The translations under genes and the position numbers were made by a program. Below are positions 11,701 to 23,700 of a stretch of DNA of 64,000 nucleotides, piece by piece. The first letter of the stretch is position 1. Every line of letters begins with the position of its first letter. The stretch spans positions 19,484,001-19,548,000 of the forward strand of contig NC_090295.1 of assembly GCF_037392515.1 (NCBI RefSeq). Reading direction: 5' to 3'. The DNA comes from Haliotis asinina. Lineage: Eukaryota > Mollusca > Gastropoda > Lepetellida > Haliotidae. The notes under the pieces were generated by a model that saw only the letters and a list, made by a program, of their open reading frames with translations, was not told where the DNA came from and ran no database searches.

Positions 11701-14700
11701 CATACATGTGTGAATATATTCAGACGGGGAATTTGCTCAGGGAGACTGCGTGGAAAGTAATGATAGTACAACGCATGACAGTAACATTGTATATCTGTGA
11801 CACTTTATACAAGAAGGTATGGTTCAATGACAAGTAACTGCTTAAACACAGAATAAAAGAAACCTTTGAAGAGGAGGTCTTCCCTCATCCCCAGTCCTTA
11901 TTCTACTGATCTGTTGCAGGTGTTGAGGCAAATGAGTTGCCTGAAGAGCCTCAAATTGGTGAGACGGGAGAGGAGGAAGAAGAAGAGGAAGAAGAAGAGG
12001 AAGAAGAAGAGGAAGAGGAGGATGTGTGCCCTGCTGACTTCATGTTACGAATCCAGAGATGTGTAGAAGATATGGGCAACGCGATGAGGAACATAGGATC
12101 CGGGACGGCAGATGCAACTGAGTCATGCAGGTGAGCGGGAACAACTGCTCATACAGAAACTGGTATCAGTTGTCCAACGTTTCCACACACTGTGTGAAAA
12201 ATCCATTTTGTGATTATTATTACGCTACCGAGGAATATAACGACAACCATATGACGACGACGAAGACCACGACGATGATGTTCTTGAAGATGAGGACATG
12301 AACGACGAGGACGATCTGGCGACAACTTCGACGACGACGCATACGCGACGACTACGACGAGGACGACGAGGACGACGACGATGACGGTGACGATGATGGT
12401 GATGATGATGATGATGATGATGATGATTATGATGATGATGATGATGATATGTGTATCCTTGTTTCAGCTCAGTGACAGCGTCCCTGGACTGTTTGGAAGA
12501 CTACGCGAGAGTATGTCGTGGTCGTCCAGAGATGGCCCAAATGACTAGAATGCTGAATATTGATCGGACGAGGAGCTATGTGGCTCAGATATGTCAGCAT
12601 TTGTTTGTTTCACATTCAACTTAACCAATATCTTGCCCACTTTAGAATTGTATGATTATTACAATCTGAACTGTAAAATATGACAGTCAGTGGGAAGAAA
12701 AATATCCCAGGATAGCATCTACACCAGAATTCAGAAGCATATTTGTTCCTGAAGATATGGTCTTCAGCTGAAATAACTCCATGAAACGGCCTGAGTATAT
12801 TAGGAACTTGTGAACAGTCCATTTTAAGATTTCTTTCAGATTCCGATTTCTGAACAATCAAAACAGAGATACCCATTCTGTTGTGTAGGCCCTGGAGCAG
12901 GTACTGGTGCTGGTCCTACAGGTGGTCCTAACGAGGGTCCTTCTGGTAGTCCTGAAGCTGGTCCAACTGGTGAACCCGACGAGGGTCCTACTGGTAGTCC
13001 TGATGCTGGTCCTACAGGTGGACCTGACGAGGGTCCTACAGGTGGTCCTGATGCTGGTCCTACTGGTGGTCCTGACGAGGGTCCTACTGGTGGTCCTGAC
13101 GAGGGTCCTACAGGTGGTCCTGACGAGGGGCCTGGAACTGGTCCTAATGAAGGTGGGTCATATATCAGAGCATCACCCTACCTTCAATTTTCTGCTGGGT
13201 AAATTATATACCTGGTTTACTGATAATGCTATTGCTGTTCTGACATAAAGTCATGTACATAATGTTCGTAATCTGTCAAACAATCCCTGAAGCAAATATA
13301 TCCAAGAAAGATCTGCCTGTCTGTCAGTGTGTCTGTCTGTCTGTCTGTTTGTCTTTTGTCATTAAACTTACCGAACTCTCGAATGACGCAAAATGTATGT
13401 ATTCCCGCCTGAAAGGTCATACAGACTGTTGCTGTACTGACCTTATACTTAGTGCAATTGGTAGGCCTAGATAACGACATAGTTATGTGTGATAATTACA
13501 CCCTAATCTACTTGTACTTTGGCATGCAGTAATGGCTAATTGTTAAATGAATCTGCAGTATGTAAGGGTGTTGACCAATGCAGCCACAATCAACTTTGAC
13601 AACATCGCAAATGAGTGACAGCAGCGCTACGTATGCATGACCGTTTGATAACAGCCCTATGTGTGTATGACTGTTTGATAACAGCCCTATGTGTGTATGA
13701 CCGTTTGATAACAGCCCTATGTGTGTATGACCGTTTGATAACAGCCCTATGTGTGTATGACCGTTTGATAACAGCCCTATGTCTGCATGACCGTTTGATA
13801 ACAGCCCTATGTGTGTATGACCGTTTGATAACAGCCCTATGTGTGTATGACCGTTTGATAACAGCCCTATGTGTGTATGAAAGTTTGACAAGAACCCGTT
13901 TCACTTCATTGAAATGTGTGTATATGACCGTTTGATTGCATTGCAATGTGCGTATGACCATTTTACATCACTATAATATGTGTATGAGAGCTTTCCAATG
14001 TGTCTATGGCCGCTTTATCGCATTACAATGTCTGTATGGCCGTTGTACAGCATTGCAATGTGTGTATGACAGCTTTACATCATAATGTGTGTGACCGTTT
14101 TGCATCGTAATGTGTGTATGACCGCTCTATATCATAATAATATGTGTATTTTATTATGTGTGTATGGCTGTTTCACACCATAATGTGTGTATGACCGTTT
14201 TCGATCACAGCAATGTGTGTATGACCGTTTCACAGCTTAACAATATGTGTATGACCGTTTTACATCATACTAATGTGTGTATAACCGTTTTAAATCATAA
14301 TGTGTGTGATCGTTTTACATCATAATGTGTGTATGACGGTTTCACAGCTTAACAATATGTGTATGACCGTTTTACATCATACTAATGTGTGTATAACCGT
14401 TTTAAATCATAATGTGTGTGGTCGTTTTACATCATAATCTGTGTATGACCGTTTCACAGCTTAACAATGTATGTATGACCGTTTGACTGCATTACAATGT
14501 GTTTACGCCCGTTTTGCAGCATTAGAATGTGAATATGACCGTTTGACTGCATTACAATGTGTTTACGCCCGTTGTGCAGCATTAGAATGTGAATATGACC
14601 GTTTGACTGCATTACAATGTGTTTACGCCCGTTGTGCAGCATTAGAATGTGAATATGACCGTTTGACTGCATTACAATGTGTTTACGCCCGTTTTGCAGC

Positions 14701-17700
14701 ATTAGAATGTGAATATGACCGTTTGACTGCATTACAATGTGTTTACGCCCGTTTTGCAGCATTAGAATGTGAATATGACCGTTTGACTGCATTACAATGT
14801 GTTTACGCCCGTTTTGCAGCATTAGAATGTGAATATGACCGTTTGACTGCATTACAATGTGTTTACGCCCGTTTTGCAGCATTAGAATGTGAATATGACC
14901 GTTTGACTGCATTACAATGTGTTTACGCCCGTTTTGCAGCATTAGAATGTGAATATGACCGTTTGACTGCATTACAATGTGTTTACGCCCGTTTTGCAGC
15001 ATTAGAATGTGAATATGACCGTTTGACTGAATTATCATGTGCGGATAACATTTTAACTGCATTACAGTGTGTATGTTGCCGTTTTACAGTATCACGATGT
15101 ATGCATGACAGTGTAACATGAACATAAAACATCAAAGCCTGTGGATAACCGGTCTTAAAGGTCATTTGCAACGTAAAACGCAGCTTTGCAGATTCTGATA
15201 CCTTTCGATATGCAATTACTGAAACAAATCATCAAAAATACCTATTCAGCCTATAAATATGAAAAAAACGCGATGAAATAAAAGCTTGCGAAATCGGAAT
15301 TCAAACGATTCATAAAACTTCCCCCAGCGTTGGGGGGAAAGGTGGTTTCAACAGCTGTGATGCGCTGTGCTCATAACGCATGCGCAGTGAATAGGTTCTC
15401 GGAGCTTGAAACAGTATGTATACCCGGAGTATGAGGTCGTGAACAGTAGTCTAACCATGGTTGTGTACACAAGCAAGTAAATAATCTACTCGTTACGTAA
15501 AGCACTTGTTGATTGTAGTAAGCAGCCTCTTGTTTATTGACACCTATATGTCTGCCTGCCGGTTTGCTAAAAACACTATGCAATACACAGCTTCAATCAT
15601 TGGCCACATGCAATTTGAACCTATCAGGCTATACGCAGTAAACAAAATAAATTGATTTATGACTCGTGCACCCGAGTCCTGTCTCTCCCATATTATGTAA
15701 TTAGGCAGGTGTGATACTTGTACACATGGCATGTTTTTATATCTGTGGGTTGCTGACAAACTACATCCAGTTTTCTCGGATGACTGGATCTGACGGAAAC
15801 TGGTGCAAACTCTTGTCAATTTCAAGCCCTGCTTTGTATTTGGACGAATGACAGTTTCCAGCCACGCAGTATTTCACCATCTCAACTGAGATGATTTTTT
15901 ATTGGATCGAACGCAATTTCAGAGAACATGTATTCACAAAACCCAACATCACTATATACATTCTTTATGGATAACAATTTCTCTTGTTTGACAACAGTAT
16001 ATGAATCCACTCTGAAACAACATCACAACCACAACATCACTATATACATTCTTTATGGATAACAATTTCTCTTGTTTGACAACAGTATATGAATCCACTC
16101 TGAAACGGCGCATCAAGTACAATTAAAGGAGTTGTTATCCATAAAGAATCTTACTTTCTTGTGACTCGCCATACTTCTAAAATGCCCATCAAACAGATCA
16201 TCTTTCTGTGCACACAATGGCCCTCAGCGTATCAGCAAATGAACCAGCCAGTCGGAAGCCGTCGTTACACTTGAGTGCACAGGCACCCGTTATGACTAGG
16301 TTTGGTCTCCCGAGGGCTTCGTTTCAAGGGAAGTAAGCCCAAGTGCAATTTGCACTTTTGAATCGCAATTGTACACTTATAAGTTTGTTTTTTTTTACAT
16401 GCAGCAATGTATATTATATGTCATGAATAAGTGATAATGGTGTTTTAATTATATTTTATTTTTTGGTTGCATGTGACCTTTAAGTGTTTGACAATTCATG
16501 GCCACTGCTGCGGAAAACGATATGTATGGTTCGCTGAAAATCAGGAACACCGGGTGTTCGCGATAACGCAATAGCCCCCCTGATTAGTGTCTCCCATCAT
16601 GCTGCCTGATGTTTCATGTGTCTCCACTTACAAGCTGTTCGACTCTTTAATATGTATGGCTTGAGGGGGTAAAATGTACTCTTATGTACTCGGTAAGTGT
16701 GTGTTTGTTGTTGCGGGTAGGCTAAACGTGTATTCACCATTACAAAGGCACCAAATTCTCAATTACACCCGAATATCCAAAATCACTTTATGTTTACTCC
16801 TGGTCACCCAGAAACGGTGGCAGTTAGTCTTGCAGTTGCCTCCCTATGCCTCCTCCAGAGACACGGAGGAATATTCCTTTGGCATGAAAAAACACACGCA
16901 CATGCCCGCACACACGCACACACGCACACACGCACACACCACGATTGGCTGTTCATTTTCAGCCTTGCTTATTTTCGTTCACAGGGGACAGTGAATGTCC
17001 AGCAGATTATGAAGACAGAATACAGACCTGCGTGAAACCCTTGGAGAAATTGAACCCGCAGGTCGTCAACGTTGAAGTTTGCGGGCAAGTAAACCATAGA
17101 CGTCAAATACGACATTTACGACATTTACGACATTTAACCATCTTTGGCCAGCATGTGAAAGCGAATGGTGCACGATACCATCAACAGCAATAAGTGTCGT
17201 CAGGGTGAAGGACTGTCCCTTCTAAAATTGGGATGTGTGTATAAAATTAATGACGTAACGAGTAAATCATCTGGACTTTAAATGTGGAATATTTTACAAG
17301 CGCAAACATCGGCTTATGTTTGCTGACAAGACCCACAATGGCCTTGGCTAGCAGCTCGGGAGATTTCTAGCGTGTCTTGGGGCGGTAGGGTAGCCTGGAG
17401 GTTGAGGCTTTCGCTCTTCACGCTGAAAACCTTGGTTTGATTCCCCTCATGGGTACAATGTGTGAAGATAAGTTTTGGTGTCCCCCGACGTGATATTGCT
17501 GGACTTTTGCCAAAAGCGACTTAGGACTCAGTTCTAGTGTGCATCACAGACGATGAACTTCAGTCCAGCCGTTTCTGCAACGCTAAAGCCCTACATGAAG
17601 CCAGTCTAGATTTCCTCGGGTTCTGATTGTCCCTTCTCGCTGGGCTCCTTTTCAATTTAAACGTATTTTTTGTTTCTGTCAAAATTATACATATTCAGAG

Positions 17701-20700
17701 ACTAAGTGTCAGTCGTCTACACATTCCACTCTGCCTCCCGTCGCCTCTCACGTTTATGAGCTCAATTCTGTTTGTTCATTGGGAGATTCTCCTGAAGTGG
17801 TTAGTGCATCGGTGTTGGTACTCCGACGTTGGTCAAAGTAGGTACTTACCAAGTGGGGGCATAGTGGGCGAGCTGGCAAAGGCACTAGGCTAGTGATTCA
17901 GCAAGCTTGAGGCGTCGGGATCAGTCCCACCTGTGACCGGGTGCAAAACCCTTGGAATGAAATTTATGTGTAGATTATTTCAGTGTGATCACAATCCCTA
18001 GTGTACAGTACACAACCCTGTGCACCTCAATGAACCCACTCGGTGCGCCTAGTGTTTTTAATTTCAAGAAAAAAACAAGTGTTCCGATAAACGGCGCACT
18101 GTTCTATTCATTAAACGTGTGAATTAGCGCCCTTGGATGGGAAGGTCTGTTGGACCAACGTTGGAAAGGGGAGGATTTGGAAAATCTATTCCACGAATCT
18201 ATAGAAAATACTAACTTTCGCTTGTCTGCGCATACTTTGTATGATCCCCAGTGAGTTGAGACTGATAATGCGATGTGCCGCTGAGATTAGAGTCCAATGA
18301 CCGAGGGGGAAAATACCAGTTCATTGAACTGAAATATCCGTTCATTATACGAGTTGTGTGGGCATGTGGTCTGTATAAATAGGCCCTATGATAATAACTG
18401 TGTGCACAGACGACAGTTCATAGAACGTCGATGGATTTAATCTAAACTGAGTATTTTTTCTATGCTTTAATAGTTCTGCAAACGTTGCCCTTGGCTGTGT
18501 GGATGATGTTCTGAATGACTGCAAGCACACGCCTCACGTCCAGGCTTTTAAGAACGTCCTGAACATGGATGGACTCCGAACTATGGTCAACGACATCTGT
18601 ATGTACTCTTCCTCCACTCACAGGGTGCATGTTTATGCATTTGCCTTTGTTCACCCAGCGGAAAAATGGGTACCCTGTAGGACAGATCATGTAACTATTA
18701 ACTTTCTCGCGCCTCACAGGGGGCTTGAGTTAGCCGGGGTAATAATGTGTTCTTCTTTGATGGTTAGCTCTATGAGCATTCACCAAGTGAATGGAGTGTA
18801 GCAGAATATAAATTAACACATATACTGAAAGATGAAAAAGATAAGAACACGGGAAGATTCAAGTGTCTCTCTAATATTTCCAGTTCTCATGACTTGAATG
18901 GCGCTTTGAAAGGAGATCTAAGAATAGATATCCCAAAACACTTCCATGGTGTTCCTTTATTTGTTTCCGTCAGTATGTTATTTTTACACAGATGCACCAG
19001 CAGTTATCAAGACTTTTAGTGATAGTAATGGTCGCTTACGTGGCACTTATATCCAGGCACACTGCCTGCTCAGTGCTACGTACATTACTATCCTCTGTAA
19101 AAGGACATTGTCGTACTTTCCAATACTATTTCATCTGAGGATTATATAGCCATGCTGGCTGTTAGGCGTAGTGAACGAAACGCTCCAACACATCTTCACG
19201 AGTACCCATTTTAGCTGAGTGAACTTAGACAATGCGGATCTAAGTATCGAGTCCAAAAATGTTTCGCAAATGTCTCGGGATCCGAAACTTGCTGTTACCA
19301 CCGTGGATTTGTTAGGCCTTTAGCGTGATAGGCAGGCTCCCTGCCACTGCACTACTGCTCTTTTTATCGGATCCTTTCGACATGTTTAATTACTAATGTT
19401 AGTTAATAAGATGTTGGCAGTCTGTAGATGATGGAAGAGAAAATCCATTCATCAGACTGACAAACAGACTAAGGCCAAAGGTCAGTTACAAATTACAAAG
19501 TTGAAACAAGCGCACATAAAAGGTTCCAGATCTATGCACAGAAAATCCATTGATTATGAGACTGACGATCAGACTAAGGCCAAACAAGCGCACATAAAAG
19601 ATTCCAGGTCTGTGCTTTAACAGTAGCCGCTCTAGTTTCATGTATACATATTGAAAAAAAATATTATAATATTTCTATCTTTACAGTAAAGGGCGTGTAT
19701 TAGATTGTAATTGTATTATGCAAAATGAGTACTAAATTTTATACATTTCCTGCATCATTATATAATTTACAAAGAGGATATGTATATACATAAAGAAACA
19801 AGTATTGCAACACCCGATTGTCAACATAGTAGTCATGTGTAAACTCGAAGTGTGGTTATTTCGCGCATGAAAGACCAGACTAAATCTTTTCAGTGAACCT
19901 TATCATCTTCAATGAATCTGAATAACAAGTGAATTTTTTCAAATTGAGACATTTAATGCATTTCATCTCTGTAACAAAACAAGGCTAGTTTTCACAAATA
20001 CAGCTACCCAATTAACTATGGCTGTAACGGAAATACTAGGTGGAATTTCAAACTGCAATTTCAATTGTCTCTAACCCAAGGGTAATCATCACAGTTCCTG
20101 CACAGTCAATATCTTGTGTATCCCCTCATATATAACATCATAATGTCTCCTCGTACCCTGGATCAGACGTTGGATCAGACGTTGCAGTAAACGTCGCCAT
20201 TCCTCCTGCAGCGCCTGTTCCCAATGTGCCAGATTTTGAACCGGAGGTACCCGTTCACGTACTCTACGGCCAGAATATCCCACACATACTCGATGGGGTT
20301 CATATCCGGGCTATGAACGGGCCAAAAAGAGTAGTGATGGCACTTCATCCCAAAACGTCACTGACAGCTCGAGGTCTGTGCGGTTGGGCATTATCATCCA
20401 TGTAAACTGGTCTTGTCAGAATCGTGTGATTGTCACAATGTGGAACAACAACCCTGTCCAAGATTTCCTGTTGATACCGATGTCCGGTAAGGTTTCCCGC
20501 TACTGTCTGTCAAGTGGCACAGCTTCCTGGATGCTCCTTTGAGCATATGCTGTCCCTGGCTGTCTCCAAGCCATTGACCGACCATCAGTGACGTGCACAG
20601 GTTCCAATTCAGACGATTGCGACTCCAAGCCAAACGAGTGTGCTGGTATTAACAAAGGTCTCTTGATGGGTCGTGGAGCCAGGTATCCAGCTGCTCTGAG

Positions 20701-23700
20701 ACGATTGCGAACGGTCTTGGTGGATATGGGTCGATTAGGTAACCTGTCATGTCGCAGGTGAATACTGTTTTTAAATGGGGATCGCCGTACGTGCCTTAAA
20801 AGGCTGCAGCATCTTCTCTGGATGTGCAGCGGGGTTGTCCTGTACGTTTCAGGTCTTTGACGTCATTCGTGTGTTGATGCCTCTTCACTATTCGGCTTAC
20901 AGTGCTAAAATGGTCCAATTCTTCGTGCCAGTTTCACGGCCTGCATCCTTCATTCCAATAATCTGCCATCGTTTGGCTTCGGATACTTGTCGTGGTCCCA
21001 TCATATGCACAAACGTATTGATAGCTCAGTATAACCATAATTATAATGTTTGTTTGCAATGTAGTGTGACACTCAAATTAACTTTTATTCTGCCTATATC
21101 GTGCTTCTTAAGATACTGAAATGCTTTGCATGAACGGGTACGTTGCTTCATGTGTTTCTCATGCTCGCAAGATAAGCATTGAGACAGTGTTATTTGTGTA
21201 TGATGCTCCATACATGCCATATTCACTATTTTGTTCAACAAAAATTGTATGGCTTTATTTGAAGTACTTTCATAGGTACACATTTTCGGTGTTGCAATAC
21301 TTTTTTCTTCCTGTATATTTCATCTCCAATACAGTTAATATAATCTTGTGCACAGTAAAACAGATTTTGTGTACCATTGACAGGTTATTATACTTTCCTA
21401 TCTTTATGTCTAATCAAGAATTGCTGCACCGGAACGTTGAGAACAGGGATTTCAAATAGGGACAGGAAAATAATGCTGTCTGCACGTAGAAATGACTTAA
21501 ACTGTTTCCATGTAAACGAATCTGAAAGGCAATGTATAATGGCAGACCACGATTGAGAATCTAGACTATTGGTGAGGATCCCAAAATTGTATAACACGTC
21601 ACAATTTAATTCTGGACTCACAATAGTCCAGAAACTCTCCGCACTGTGGCCACTCTCTCACAAGAGATTTGGCAAAAATAAAGATGCAGGGACAGGCCCA
21701 TGGGAGAGAGTGTTTTATTTCGTCCAGAATAAATGTTTTGGAGGTTGGAAATGAATGAAAAACTGAAATGTTAATAAGTATCATGACTCAAATTTCAGCT
21801 CGATTTGACTTGACTCCGCTAACTGACAGCGATTTTAAAAAATCACGCCCATGGGTGAAAAACATACTATGTATTCAATACTATGAGTCAAGACTTTTTT
21901 CCAGTATTGTCTTGAAAGTTTTGGGGCTTTAGTTCAAAACCTAAATGTCCTTATTGCCATCACCATGAGAATCGATCATGTTCTCTCTCTAAGGAGGAGC
22001 GTCCCATTACGTAGAACGCACCTGTATGACTGTTTCATGCTTTTTTACAGGTACGTCGGGTACGGTACCGCCTGGACAAGGAGGTGTGTATTTTACTTCG
22101 TAAGTGATAAATGTCTGTACCTGGATGTATGTATATTATTTCATTATTCAAAGTGTCTGGGGTGGATATAACAGACTGAGTTCATGTATGATATTGGTGG
22201 AGCTCTGAAAGTCGTGTAAGATATGCTGTATATCACTCCTGGGTTGTACTGGAACAAAGCAAATGCCCACTTTTACCGGTTGTGATTTGTGGTCTGTAGG
22301 CGCCATTCGTTTAGTTCATAAAACATGGATATTTTAGGCCTTCCACTCATTTTGGCCAAGAATACTGCTAGGACTGCTAAGAGGCCTGTGATTTTCTTGA
22401 TTTCAGTTGATGCCAATTGCCCATCGGATCACAGTCGGCAACTCATTAGCTGTGTCCAGCCCATGCAAACTATAAAGCAAAACCCAAACAAGAATCTGAG
22501 CGAGATGTGTAGGTGGGTGATTAATGTCAGGAAACATTATGATAATAATGAATAAAAGTTATCTCCCAATTGACAGACACCCATTTGACAGACTGTCGGT
22601 TGACAGACATTGAACTAGAAGGTGAGTTATGATAACACCTAAGGCATAGTGGAAGTCCACTGTCGCAATGAGCAGAGTAGGGTGAACTTGAAACAGGTTC
22701 GTTTGAAAAAGTTTAATTTGGGGTAAATAGAAGTTTGTTTTGTTAGACCCATATGGATAGATGGCAGAAATAGATATGTACATATTGAAAACATCCTTTT
22801 TATCAGAAAACGGCATTGCCACGTAACATAAGATTCATACCAGTCTCAGTTTAACAATACTTTCTGAATATTGTAAGAGTTTACTTTGATTAGTATGCAA
22901 GGGAGTGATGACAGCTTTTCTCACATCATGTCACATTGACATGATGTGTCATTTTTATATATTTATTCTAAATACACCATAATTAAGAGTACTCTTCATG
23001 CATCTCAGGCTTGTGTTCAGCAAAACATTCAGCTTTCGATTTCCATATGATTGATATCTAGGTGCACATTTTCCTTTCACATGGATATAAGATTTAAATG
23101 ATAGAACAGTTCCTAATAGCTGATAGAATATTATTCCATATTTTAACTGCTAATGGAATCATGTAAGTACCAAACTCTTGTTCAATTTTTTGTTGTAATT
23201 GTTAGGGTGTCTTAACTGTGGCTGCTTGCTAGATTTGGGTGTAAATCCTGATGAAAAACTGGTGTTTTTCTGTTTAGAAGGAGCTTCAATTTCTGAAATG
23301 CCCCAATCACTTTTGATGTCATTTGACAATATGTTCAATATTGTTCAATTCGTTGAACGAGAACGTTAAACCCAAATGTTTTTGAAAATATTGCAGCAAT
23401 CAAATGTCAGGTTAATGTGTTTTCGGTCAGCTTTCAAAGTAAATAATATAGCTTTAGTTTTCCTCTTGCATTTTGTATTTGGTCTATTCCATTATAATGT
23501 GAAGATAACAGATAGTAGCTAATCTGTTCATTGAACTATAAAGGTTGTTATCTCAGGGGGTCTGCATAACTGTCTGTCTGCACATTTGGAGGACAATAAT
23601 AATATGGATTCTTATATTGCACTAAGCTCCACGCCGAAGCGTGCTCGAAGCGCTAACAGATTTCAGAGATATTATTACCCTGGATAACCCAAGCTGCCCA

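Noticed and set aside
13613-13890. CRISPR-like regular array
   Set aside because: Units are contiguous with no unique spacers; a eukaryotic minisatellite.
14454-15121. 202- and 216-codon frames on opposite strands
   Set aside because: Caused by the 60-base repeat; no gene signals.
18984-19149. Possible exon after TTTTTACACAG at 18984
   Set aside because: Open in phase 1 to a stop, but no donor, and the sequence does not resemble a linker or a module.
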